NCBI RefSeq assembly: GCF_041734735.1
Contig: NC_134882.1
Coordinates: 19,573,428-19,637,427 of the forward strand
Length of the DNA: 64,000 bases
Direction: 5' to 3'
Source: Babylonia areolata
Taxonomy: Eukaryota; Mollusca; Gastropoda; Neogastropoda; Buccinidae
Position 1 is the first letter of the stretch. Every line of letters starts with the position of its first letter. Position numbers and translations under genes: made by a program. Of the stretch, positions 14,886-28,207 are shown one piece after another. The notes under the pieces are model-generated. The model made no database searches and was not told where the DNA came from. It worked only from the letters and a program-made list of their open reading frames with translations.

Positions 14886-17800
14886 AAGCAACCTTGCAAG
14901 TGTATTTGCATACACCCAAGTGATGCGTTTACATATCAAATATGAGAAATAATCACAGAGATCACTAATGAGTGCGTTTTTTTTTCTCTCACAATTATCT
15001 GTAAAATAGTGTCTAGTACAAGACTACAAACAAACATACAAGCACAGACACACAGGATAATGTGTGCACACACACACATACTCACAAACAAACCAATGCA
15101 CTTACTGTGGATCATGCTCCAGCATGATGGAAGCCTTCATGATGTCCTTTTTGTGAACAGGACCAATGTTGATACCCGCATACTGGAACAAGATAACAAA
15201 GAAACTCAACATTCTCTCTGGACACAAACCGAAGAAAATGAAATAAATAATCTTTAATTTCACATGAATTCAAATACATTACAACTAGACATAAGATATT
15301 ATACTACACACACACACCCATAAATCCCCCCACCACCACCCTCCTCCCCCCATGAACGGTATTCCACCCAGACAGGCATTCAGAACCCACCCCCTCAAAC
15401 AACACAACCATCACTAAATCAAGACCTGAACACCTTGACCTTGAGGGTGCTATCCAACGGGTCATTAAACCATAATAGCTCAGACAGCAGTTGCCCCCTC
15501 TGCTATTCTAACGGTCTTAGTCGCACAACACGACTGACTATGATACAAGCACAGAGTTCCACTGACCTTGATCTTCTCTGAGCGCAGGTACTCGAGGAGA
15601 GCCTCCAGGGAGCCCAGGGTGGAGGCCTGAACAAAGACGCCCCGGTCTGACAGCTTGATGGCCTGCAGGGCATCCTCCAGGCCTCGCTGGGCCTCTTGCT
15701 GTTAGAACAGAATACAGAATAGAGTATTGTATTGTACTGTATTACTCTTTTTTGTCACCACAGATTTCTCTGTGTGAAATCTGGGCTGCTCTCCTCAGGG
15801 AGAGCGCGTTGTTGCTACACTTTTTTTCTTTCTTTTTTTTGTTCTTTTTTCTGCCTGCAATTTTTTTAATTTGTTTCTCCTATCGAAGTGGATTTTTCTG
15901 CAGAATTTTGTCAAGTGCACGAGGGTCAAAAGGAATATTGGGGGGGATAGTACATAACAGGTAAGAAACATAAACCGAAAATCATATATACAAACACGCG
16001 AGACAGTAGAATTTTGGACACATACATGTGCATATCAGTATAAGAACTTGTGCATGCACACTCACACGCACACTCAAGTTTGGACATAAGCTGCATGTTA
16101 CACATTATATATGGATCGGGCTGATAACTAGACCTGTTTGACACAACCATGTCTTTCTTCAGTCCAAGCAAGTGTAATTAAAAGGCATGTACTGAGAACT
16201 GCTACTGTTTTGTAGTTGCACAGCATTATATTGTATCCTCTTGCTGTTTAGCAAACATCGTGTAGTTTTTGAGTTCAAGTGAAATGTAATCAAATGTCAT
16301 GTACAGAGACAACGTATTGTAATTGTTCTGCACTACGCTGCGTTGCATTGCACTGCGTATTATATTGAATTAACTGTACTGCTTTTTGTCACAAGAGATT
16401 TCTCAGTCTGAAGTTCAGGTTGTTCTCCCTGGGGACAGCGCGCAAAGTCACCCATATTTTGTGGCCATGTAATGTTGTCACTGGACATTTATGAAGTGCT
16501 TTACCAATCAAAGACCACGTAACAGGAAAAAAAATCCACAGACAACATAAATGAACAAGCACACTGTCAATAAAAAAAAAAGATTAAAAAAAATAAAAAT
16601 AAATAAATAAATAAATTTTAAAAAAAAAGGAAGAGAAAAAGTCTATCAAAACATAGAAAGAAATGTGCTCAGAATCTCAGAGGCATCATTGTTCTGGACA
16701 CTTTTCAAAGGCGAATTCAATTAACAGAGGAAGAGTGCAGAAGACGTGTCACTCACCTTGAAATATTCCACCTCATCTTTATCGTGGGCAATGTACATGG
16801 GAAGACCAGCCAGAGCCTTTTCCAGATCCTTGGCGATAATCTTGACACCTTGGGCTGCCATCACCTCTTTCTGATGAATGTAGGCGTTTGTCTGAAATAA
16901 AATAAAATAAAATAAGTTTGGGTTTTTTTTCTTTTCTATTTTTTACTGCTATCCATCCAAAATGATGACAATAATGCTGCTATCCAGGTCTGACTGCTTG
17001 ACAAGGCTGATCCCACTGCTTTTATTCATATGCCCCAGAATAAATCAGACTTGAGAAAAACAGACACATGCAGAGTTGGTCAGGAACTAACAAAAAAAAA
17101 AGAAGAAGAAAATAAAAGCTCACCACTGACAGGGCTCTTGAACCCAGATCCTCCCAAATGTCTTAGCAATAGCATTAAGTAAAAACCTGGATACCTTAAT
17201 AGCACTTAAACTGACTACTGATAAAGAGATGAGTAAGTACAGGGTTCCCACAAATGTGACCAAACAAAATTCCTCACTTTTTCCACACGAGACAAAATTT
17301 TCCATACCAAACATAAAGCAAAAAAGACATTTGTCTGCTGTACCGCTGACAAAAGATATCAGTGTTTAATTTGACAGATTTTGTTTGTGTAATAGTTAAT
17401 TCTTACTTTTAAAATGTTTAATGATCTTTGTTGAATGGTACTGGTCAAGGGTTTTATCAAAATTCCAAGACTTTTCCAAAACCTGAAAGACAAAACACAT
17501 TTTCCAAGATTTTTCAGCCCTCAAAATGGTTCTCTCGTTTTTCTAAGACTTTTCCAGCCCTGGAAATGATTCTCTTGCTTTCCCAAGACTTTTCAAGCCC
17601 TGGAAATGGTTCTCTTGGTTTTCCCCCAAGACTTTTCAAGACTTCCATGACTGTACAAACCCTGCAAGTAATTCTCTCTCCAATCCCCGTTCTTCCCAAA
17701 TCTGTCACAGTGTCAAGTGTCATCCCTAGTCCTTTTCCTCCATCTTTCTACCGACCAAGGCAAGGCAAGGTTACCAGAGACATAAGTCATCTTTCTGGAC

Positions 17801-19437
17801 AAATGTGGCGGGACATGGAAAAGGTGGGAGGAAACATAATGGACTGAGCACACACAAGTCTTGGGCAAAGGGGAGAACAGGTCCTCATGAAAGGAGAAAC
17901 AGGACTAGGGTGTGACATTTCACATCAGACTTGTGAGCATGAGCTCACGTTCATCACGGTGAGAAAGGTCAGGAAGAGGTGACCGTCATCATCGTAATTC
18001 TTGTGAGCCACTTGAAAGGCAAGACACTTGTTTGGTGGTGACCTTTGCCACACACCTTCAATCAACCACCAGCCTCTCAACACCAAACCTGCGTTGTTTG
18101 TCAAAATAAGTGACAACCTTAATTCTTTTTCCTTCAAGGAAGTTTTCCTTATGTGGAGAGACTTAATAAAGCTGTGTCTGTTTCCACCTTTCCCCTCTTC
18201 TCTAGTTTTATGTCTCTCTTATTAATATCTTGGTTTTAACCGGTCTGTCAATGTCAAACCTGCACTGTTTGTTTTATGAATAAGTGACACCTTTTTTTAA
18301 AGGAGCATGCTCCTTACATGGTTTCCACCTCTCCTCTCTTCTCAGTTTTATGTCTCTCTTATCAATTCTAATAGTTTGGTTTTGTTGTTGATGATGTTTT
18401 CATCTTTATGCACATGTCAAAAAAGCACTGAAAATTCATTCAGAGGAAACTAAAAGTTGAAAGGAGAGATAGAGAGAGAGAGAAAGAGATAAAGAAAGAT
18501 AAACCAAAGCAAAACAAAGACAAAATTGAAACAACTCATACATGACCAGTACCATGATATTTATCTATACAATTACACTTTTTAAATTTTTTTTATTTCA
18601 TTAGATTTTGTGTGTGTGTGTGTGTGTTTCAACTACAAAGACACAAGAAAGCAAAAAATAAAACAAACAACAAAAAACAGAAAGACAATGACTATTACAA
18701 TCAAGCACACCGGTTTCTTCCCCCCCACCCCCCACCCACAATATCTGATTTCCCACAGAATGACATTCTATATCAATGTAAACAAAACAAAATTATATGC
18801 ATATACATATTCATATTCTCTCATCACATTTTCACAATCTTTCACACACTTAAGACAATCTAGTTAAAACAACAACAAAGAACAAAAAAAAACAAACAAA
18901 CAAAAAACCCAAAAAAACCCCCAACCACTTTCCCCTCATCCCTTTGTTCACAACTTCTTTTTTTCTGCACCATTCTTCAATGGCATGACTTCCCATGCAG
19001 CTCATTCCGAGTCCCCCCTATACATGACCACACCCTGATTCCGTCAGTCACAGTTCCAGCAACCGCAGTCCCACTTTTTCCAGGCCCTAATAGACTGACC
19101 TTGACACGCAGTTCCTTCATGGGCTGTGGCATGAGGAGACCTCGGATAGGGGTTACGATGGGGCCCTCTGTGCCCGCCACCACCATCGTCTGACCCTCCA
19201 CCACCTTGCCGTTCACCAGGATCACGTCAATTGTCGTCCCCATGCCCTGCAACGCCTTCACCTGTAACAAACACACACACATATATGCAAATTATGCATG
19301 CATGGATGTATATGGAGTAGTAAGAATGACAATGAACTACATAAATTATGCATGCTCAGTGTCAGCGTGTGTGAGGGGTGGAAAGAATGACACTGAACAC
19401 ACATGTTAATGCAAGCATGGACATCAGAAGGACACTG

Positions 19438-19482
<45 letters not shown>

Positions 19483-21460
19483 CACAGAGGTGTAAGGGGC
19501 AGAAAGAAGACACTGAAACGCATACATAAGTTATGCATGCACAGTCATATGTGGGGAAGAAAGAACAACACTGAAACGCATACACACAAATTATGCATGC
19601 ACCGTTTATGAGGGGCTGAAAGAATGCTACTGAAACACTCACAAAAATGACAAATAAATTGTGCGCACACAGTTGCATGAAGGTCAGAAAGTGTGACACT
19701 GAAACAAACAATAAACACACACAAAAAAAAATCATGCATGCACAGTTGTTTGAGGGGGAAAAAGAAAGACACTGAGACACAAACATAAAGTGTGAATGAC
19801 ACTGAAACACAAACATAAAGTGTGAATGACACTGAAACACAAACATAAAGTGTGAATGACACTGAAACACAAACATAAATGTATGCTCAGCTGCATGAGG
19901 GGCAGAATGACGCTGAAACACACACACAAATCAAGCATGCACAGTTGTGCGAAGTGCAGAAAGAATGACTCTGAAACATACACACACATAAATTATGCAT
20001 GCAAGGACATATGAGGGATGGAAATGACGTGTAAACGTAGAACGTGAAGGAATGACTTACTTGATTTGAATAGTGCACATAAAAAAATTCTACACCCAAG
20101 TGCACAGCAGGTATGTATGCACATACATACAAATCATTTGTTTCTTGCTTACATGTGCATTCTCAGATTTTTCAATGATCTGACAGAAAATGTAGAAAAA
20201 AACGTTAAATGCAAATTACCTATTAAACCTTCTTCAAGGACAAGGGGAAATGATCCATATTCTAGCTGAGCAGAAGGGGAAATAAGAAAAAAATCATAAA
20301 AACAACAACTAAAAACAACCTTCACTAAAACAAAATCTTCAATCAATACATAAAAATCTATAGCAATTCATTCATGCTTGCTTGCATATGTGAACTAATT
20401 ATGCACATACTTAAGAACCATAAAATTTTATTGATGCTAAAATTACATGTTTCACTGTTTGTTTTTTTCATACTGAAAACAGTGAAATTCAGTAAATGGT
20501 GAGTTAAAAATTTTTTTTTTTTAAATCATGAGAGGATACCAACATACACACACACACACACACTGAAGAACCATGCAGTTTTATTGTCTCCATAATTATG
20601 TATGTATGTGCTTCTTCTTACTGAAATTTAGTACACTGTGAACACACACACACACACACAAAAGATTGTGAAAAAAACACAAACATCAATTGGGCAATTA
20701 GACATGATCTGTGTGAGTGTGACTGTCTCTCTCTGATTCTCATACACTCTTTCTTGGATGCCAGTAGTGGTACAGTAACAACACACACACACACACACAC
20801 ACTTTTACACTGCACAAACCCACAAATATTGCAACGCAATGTGAATCACTCACATCCTCCCCCCCCCCCCCAACCCCTTAAAAAAAAAAAAAACCCACCC
20901 TAACCAGCCCCCCAAAAAACCACCACCAGTACAGGACAGCTCCAAAATACATGGACCACCAACCACTTACCCCCAACAAAAACATGATATACACAGATTT
21001 TTCCATCAAATGTCAACTTTTCCAGAGACCTGTAGTACACTGTATTATCCAGTAACCAAAAGAGTACCGCCCACCACATGACCTTTTGTCTTGTTAGTTA
21101 TCCTTTCAAAGACAGTTTCAACCATGGGGATGACCTTTTAGTCGCAGGCCATTCTGGTTGCTGAATTTAGTCGGGACATAGTAACTGTCAAAGTGACCAG
21201 TAAAGGCTGGTTTAGGGTCTGAGTGAGACATTCAGAAATTCAGGATATGGCCTCTCTCCAATTTGGTCTCAATACCACGAGTGTGTACCTGCACTGTGAC
21301 AGACCAAGGTAGCAACACAGACAGTCACAATACAGATTTGTTAGTATTTTACTCTGAGTGAGTGAGTGAAACTGAAAGCAGAAGAGCAGAAGGAATGGGG
21401 TTAAAGCTAGAACTGAAGAAGCACTAAGAGGAGAAAAACAGGAAGGTGGGAAAGAAGGGA

Positions 21461-21497
<37 letters not shown>

Positions 21498-21573
21498 TAC
21501 AGGTCAAAGCATGTGACAGAAACAGAATGTCCTATCACAGATCGCTTTAACAGAAACAAACAAACAAAAAAAC

Positions 21574-21614
<41 letters not shown>

Positions 21615-22345
21615 CATGTAGCATGATACATCTGACAACAGAATTTTCAAAAAATCAACAAGGTTTTTGTACTGCTTTCTTGTCACAACAGATCCCTCTG
21701 CTTGTTTATCTTGACCCAAGGAAAAAGCATCACTACTTTTTTTTTTCTTTTTCCTTTCCTTTTCAACCCGCTCCCATACCCACTGGTTTGCTCCCATCAA
21801 AGCAGACTCCTGAAAGTCAATAAAGCGATCAAACTATAACTATAATAAAGACTGAAAGACATACAAGCAGAGCAGGGCTACACAGCAACCTCCCACTCCC
21901 CCATCAGGAAGGGAATTAACTCTCCAGACATAAAGAGGAGGAAGAGATGGGAGGGCGTCACACCAGTAGCCACTCCCCCTACTAGGTTTTCCCCCCACAC
22001 ACACCTGTGAGCGTCAGAGTCAGTCAGATGTTACTGCTGCTGCTTTGCTTATTTCCGCCCCACCTGCCCATATGCCGGAACAAAACAACCCTGGCACAGA
22101 CAGAAAAGCAGCCGCTGCCACTGGCTGCCAAGAAACGGAGCCAGTCGTGTGTTTGAAGTCTGTGGAGAAATCCAGGAACAGGCTTGTTGTCAGGAAAGCA
22201 GATCTTTTTTTCTTTTCTTTTTTTTTTTGGTGGGGGGGTGGGGGGGGGGGGAGAAGGGAGGAAGAAGGCCTGGGGTGTGTGAGGGGAGATGGAGGTAACC
22301 TTCAGTTTTTTAAGAGAGACACAGAGAGAGAAAGAGAGAGAGAGA

Positions 22346-22400
<55 letters not shown>

Positions 22401-22956
22401 ATTATACTAACAATGTGTTCGTGTGAATTCTCTATTTGTATTACAATAACAATAATAATGATGCGTATGTGTGTATCACTGTATGTGTGTGTGTAACAGT
22501 AGAAATCATATGGGACAAGTACATTTTTTTTCTAGCCCTGCACACACACACACACACTCACACACACACACACACAGACACGTGTGTGTGTGTGCCTGCG
22601 TGCACATACGCACACACACACACAGCAACATCGAGAACACCTTCATTTTTAAATGAAAGCACTGACTGAATGAAAGCCCAAAGGAATGGAAGAGGGAAGG
22701 GAGTGGAGCAAGGTGAGGACATGGAAAGGAATGGAGGAGAGGAAATGGAGGGAAAGGGAGATGATGACCAGGTGAAAAAGGGTCCTTAAAGGCCTGTCCT
22801 TGCACCTGTCACCAGTGACCAGTGGACACACACATACACACACAAGTGTTCTGCCAATTAAATTAATGGATGAGTTGTTACTCCTGTCACTGACACAAGG
22901 TCTATTATGATCACTGGAATATGCTGAATGGTCATCGGCCTCTCTCCCCTATAAAA

Positions 22957-23013
<57 letters not shown>

Positions 23014-23827
23014 CTGAAGTGATACAGATTAAAAAAAAAAAATCTTTAAAATTGTGTGTGTGTGCATGTACGTATGTGTGTGCACTATATGCACATGCAT
23101 GTGTGTGTTGTTGTTCCCAGTGGATCATAGCACAACAACTGTGTGGCCTATACACTTCACAATGTTACAAATGCATCATCCTTTTTTTTTCAGACAAGGC
23201 TGAGGGTTGATGGGTGTTGTGTGCGGGCATGACAGCTGATCAGGAGAAAATCTGGGGGCTGCTGTGATGATCACAAACCATGGACAAGAGCCCCACATGC
23301 CCCCTTGTCCACATTCACACGTGGCAGGCAACAACTTCTGCACCATTATCCAATTAAAAGCCTGAACATGGAAGGCTGGGGAAAAGCCAAGGGCAGGCAA
23401 TCTGGGCTGGGGTGGGGTGTTCTGGGGTGGGGTGAGGAGGCCAAGGGGTGGGAGCACTGGTCAGAAGATTGGTCTGACTCTTTAATGCAGCCCCCCCCCC
23501 CCCCCACACACACACACACCCCACACCCGAACCATATGTCCTTGCACCTGCCGCCAGGAGGGTGGGGTGGAGGTGGACACAGGTGTGGTGCAGGAGACAG
23601 ATAGAGGGGAAAAAGCTAACAATATAACTGAATTCAATATTCCTACAGCTAGTTCTACTAACAGCCTTGCTGACACAGCAGATACTGTGGAGGAGGAGGA
23701 GGAGGAGTAACACTTGGTATGGATGTGACTGTGTCTCCATTGGCCCCTTTACCTCTCTTTTCTTTAAAAACAATGTCAACAACAGGAAGACAAGTTCAGC
23801 AGTGTCTTCAAAGAGGAGTGGTGCTCC

Positions 23828-23866
<39 letters not shown>

Positions 23867-26003
23867 CGCGCCACTGCATGTGCTTGTGTGAAAGACTATG
23901 AGCATGCTTATGTGGGCATGTGTGTGCATTTGTGCATACATCTTCAAATGTATGAATGCTCTGTGTGTGAATGGCAGACTATGTCTGTGGCTCTGAGACA
24001 ACAACACAACAATTTCTTGTGTTTTTTCAAGATTGGTGCAATGAAACGTTATTGTCTCTTTTGCCTCGGTCTCTTTGTCAGCATGAGAGAGAACAAGAGA
24101 GAGAGAGAGACAAACACACAGCTGGGAGAGAAGCTGGGAGGAAAGACAGGACAGGACAGACAGAACATGAGAAAGAAATTGAAAAGAGCACGAAGAGAGA
24201 GAATGCAACAGTCAACGCTCACAGTGCTCCAACCAAAACACACACAAAAAAAGACACACGTGCATGGGCATGTGCGCCTGCTTTTTTCATTCTGCATGCG
24301 TGCAAGAAGCCCCCACACATTACTACCACCCACACAAGTCGCTGGAAGACAGAAACAATCGGCAGGTGTCAGGTGGGGAAGAGAAGAAGTCACAAGAAAA
24401 AGAAGAAAAAATGGAAGGCGTGGTATGAGAGGGTGGGCATGGGGGTGTTGGAGGTGAGGAGAGGAAAGGAAATGGGGGACAGAGATGGAGGATAAGGGGG
24501 GTGGGGGTAGGTGATAAGGGAGGGACAGGGGGTGGTGGAGAAGGGAGACAAGACAACAAGCCCAGGTGCAGGTAATGGGAACAAGGTGTGAAGAACAGCA
24601 GAGGTGTCAACTCCACAACCTTCAGAAGGGAGGGAGGTCTCACCTTAGTAGTAGTGGTAATAGTAGCAGTAGTAGTAGAAGTTCAAACTTTACATGGGAG
24701 AAGCCTCCACGTAAGCCCAAATAAATGTCTCTGGGCAACCTTCACACACCCCCTCCCACCCCTGTACCGTACCTCCTTCCCACTTACTCTACCCCACCTT
24801 CCACATCCTAACCCCCCCCTCCCTGCACCTCCCCCTTCCCTTTCCTGACTACCAGTCCTGATCAATGTTCTGCAGGAGACAGGTGAGTACTCCCCAGACA
24901 TTAGTTCCCACCCACGCACCCACCTGTCTGTCTTCCTCTTCTGGTCCCAACTGTACACGCCTGCTAGAACGAGGAGGAATCTTGTTTATCTGATGTCCAA
25001 TCACACATACTGGTGATGGTAGACATCCAGTTAAAAGCATTGATTATCACATTCTTGAATGTTATTGTTTAAATATAAAAAGCATTGATTATCACATTTT
25101 TGAATGTTATTATTTAAATATAGGTAAGACTAAAAAATAAAATAAAAAAAAGTTTAAAAACAAAGGTAAGAGTAAGAGGGAGGGAGGGGGGGGGGGGGAC
25201 TGTAAATCTGGTATTAGCAGTAATAGAAATTATCTTTTTGGTGTTTCAGTGTTGACAGTTAATACCTCTGCCAATGTTTCAGTGTTGACAGTTGATACCT
25301 CTGCCAATACTAATGTGTGACAACTGCAGAAAACCCTGTTGGGTTTCGTGTATCACCCACAAATCATGTTAAACACATTCACACTCTCATAATGATAATG
25401 AATATTTGTTGAGCACACTTTCCTCCCATAAAAGGAACAACTTCAAAAAAACAACAACAACAAAAAACAAAAAAACAAAAAACCCAAACTATTTGCACAC
25501 TTTTCCATTTTTTCTCAAGTTTCCAGAGGCAAGAACTGAATAACTACAACATCAAAAAAAAAATTTTAAATAACAATGACAAAAATTATAACAACAATAA
25601 TAACATAATAGCAACAACAAAAATAGTAATAACCAATTCTCCATCCAAAAACATGGAAGAAAAAAAAGGTACACCAGGCCAGAGTTACCATTATCAAGGC
25701 CAAACAACAAATGCTTTATGCCAGGGTTATCGTTATCAAGGCCCAACAATACAGCTGTCTCACAGAAATGAAAAGGACCAGACAAGCAAGGGAAACCCTA
25801 GCCTGATGAAATCATTCCCTCCTCCCCCCCAACCTTTGACAACTCTGTCCGTGCCCAATGGGGCTGGTTTTCACACGTGTGGGGACCGTTCCCTAAAGCT
25901 GTGACTTTTGACACTGTGGTGTTGACATAGTACCTCCTCAATAAGTGTCAACCCTACAGTCCATCCTGTGTGGGTGCTGTGTGGTGGGTACTCTGTGCAT
26001 GCA

Positions 26004-26037
<34 letters not shown>

Positions 26038-28041
26038 CGCGTGTGTGAATGCTTTGAGTTCCCCAGTGAGATTTACATGATAAAGGTCATGTCCTACCTG
26101 GATCTTTTTTTAAAGTTGCAGATGGAGTGGTAGTGGTGATGGTATAAGGTGACTCACAATTCAACAACAAAGAAAAAAAAAAAGAAAAAAGAAAAAAAAA
26201 AAGGACAAATGCGAAACTAGAATGAATTCTCCCTGTTACAGGTTTCTTGTCAATGTAAAAAACACACACCCAGGCTGTGTGACACACACATGCGTGCCAG
26301 CGCATGAATATCAACAACACAGTGTGGAAAGCGAGATGTGAAACCTTTGTAAATTCACAGACCACACACGGATGATAACACTGTAATGCAAACACACAGA
26401 CACACACACACACAAACCAACAGGGACACACACACACACACATGCATGCACAGCACCAGCAATTCTGATGGAGCCTTGCAAGAAGTGATGTACCTTTTCA
26501 TTGTCTGATCAAACACATGATCTGATAGCTCAGCGATTACAAACATAGTGTGACCCCCCCACCCCACCCCACCCCCCCCCTTTTTTTTTTTTAAATGTGT
26601 GCAAAACTCCTCAAGTGCTAAGCACTGGCGAAACAAGATCTGGGTGGCATGAGTTTTGAAAGGCAGTTACCACTTACTTTCAGTGTCTTTCATCAATGAG
26701 TAAGTTATTTTTACAGAACAAAAGTAAATTTATGCAATCCCTGAGGAAGAAGTTCAAATACAGGGTGGGTAACAGACATCCTGACTGGCAAACTCTGTCT
26801 GATCTCAGTGAGGTGACAGCCATCCACTGATAAGCATACTGAATTACTTGTCAGCAGTAAAGGGGCCAATTAGATTTAGCACAAAGACAGGTCAAAACGC
26901 ACAAGTATGCAAAAAACAACAACAACCCCCCAAAAAAAACTGCAAGGCAAACATTTATTCATCAACATCTCCCCGCTCCCCCACACACTAACCATCTTCT
27001 ATCCCTTTTCCCTTATCAATAAACCCACGTAAATTAAAGCCATAAGCCCGAGCCTTGAAATCACCCTCTTCTCCTTCTAACAGATAGGGTCCCCCACAAT
27101 CAATCCCCCCCCCCCCTCACCTCCCGTCCCCTCCATCCACACACCCTCCCACCCCTCCAAACACACACACGCACACACGCAAGCACACACTTCCTTTCTT
27201 CACAAAACCCTGTATGACATGAACATTTCATGCCTAGTCAGGGACCACCACACAATGGTCATGCACGTGTCACTGTGTTTAACCGATCCCTTTGACCCCA
27301 CCGACCCCTACCCACCCCCACCCACCTCCCACTAACTCCCCTTTCCCTTCTCTCCCCCAACCCCTCTCCTCCTCCTTTCCGTCATCCCCCACCCCCACCC
27401 TCAACCCAACTGACAGGAGAAATAGGGGTGGTGGTGGTGGTGGTTGTGTTGGAGACTCCACCCAGGCACACCACCTCTTGTTCCAAGGAGGCAGGGGACT
27501 GGGGTGGGGTGGTGGAAGGGAGGCTGGGGTGGGGGGTGGGGTGGGGAGGCTATGTGAGGAAGGAGGGGGCGTGGGGGAGGGGAGGGGGGGGGGTCCGGTG
27601 AAGAGAAGCTGTAAATGGAACATAATAATAATAAAAATAATGATGATGATGAAAATAATTATAATATTAATGATAATAATAATACCAAGCACGCCTTCTT
27701 GTATTGCCTTCCTATGCAGTTTTAGAGAGAGAGAGGGGGAGGGGGGAGAGAGGAGGAGGGGGGCAGAGCGAGACAGAGAGAGGGGGGGGAGGTGGGTAAG
27801 GACAGACAAGGGGTGGGGGACGGAGGTAAGTGAGGAGAGAAAGGGGGAGGGAGGCACAGAGAAACAGAGACAGAGAGACGGGTGTGTGTATGTGCATGAA
27901 TTTCGACGCGGAAACATAAACGACAAGGGCTCACATAGTCATAAGTGCAGCAGGACACCGCGACGTTTCTTTTTTTTTCTTTTTTTTTTTTAAATATCTT
28001 TTATTTACCAGACGGGGTGAGGCATGTGTGTGTGTGTGTGT

Positions 28042-28115
<74 letters not shown>

Positions 28116-28137
28116 CGCATGCAAATGTGTGTGCATA

Positions 28138-28207
<70 letters not shown>

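Larger units (their letters stand above)
11003..15105. other. EIF5B: Intron 22 of EIF5B (4.1 kb)
   Basis: AT-rich, with the 28-bp triplicate at 12978 and (GT)n at 14829. The rest (11003-12970, 13060-14800) is unique-looking sequence with no gene or element I recognise. Confidence 0.85.
15183..19099. other. EIF5B: Introns 21, 20 and 19 of EIF5B (with exons 20 and 21 between)
   Basis: Intron 21 (15183-15566) has repeat F. Intron 20 (15699-16756) has two SINE A copies. Intron 19 (16892-19099) has the best CAGGGTT MITE, the 18.1-18.4 kb duplication and (CA/GT) tracts. A segment at 16960-17010 shares GATGACAATAATGCTGCTAT with the start of the SINE B copy near 39075. Confidence 0.8.

Noticed and set aside
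19786-19882. CRISPR-like regular repeat
   Set aside because: The 30-bp units are directly adjacent without unique spacers, in a eukaryotic intron.
19545-19927. Repetitive minus-strand frame with a periodic [10 protein letters not shown] motif
   Set aside because: It is the translation of the minisatellite, not a gene.
23354-24208. Longest open frame in the window, 284 residues on the minus strand
   Set aside because: It runs through (CA)n, a trinucleotide run and C-rich sequence, with no domain and no exon-like borders.
24323-24643. Proline-rich frames over G-rich tracts (also near 1834, 8866, 9108, 30006)
   Set aside because: Composition artefacts of strand-biased low-complexity DNA.
27292-27993. 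233-residue frame on the plus strand with a 215-residue frame opposite
   Set aside because: Both are Pro/Gly-rich translations of the C-rich and G-rich blocks.
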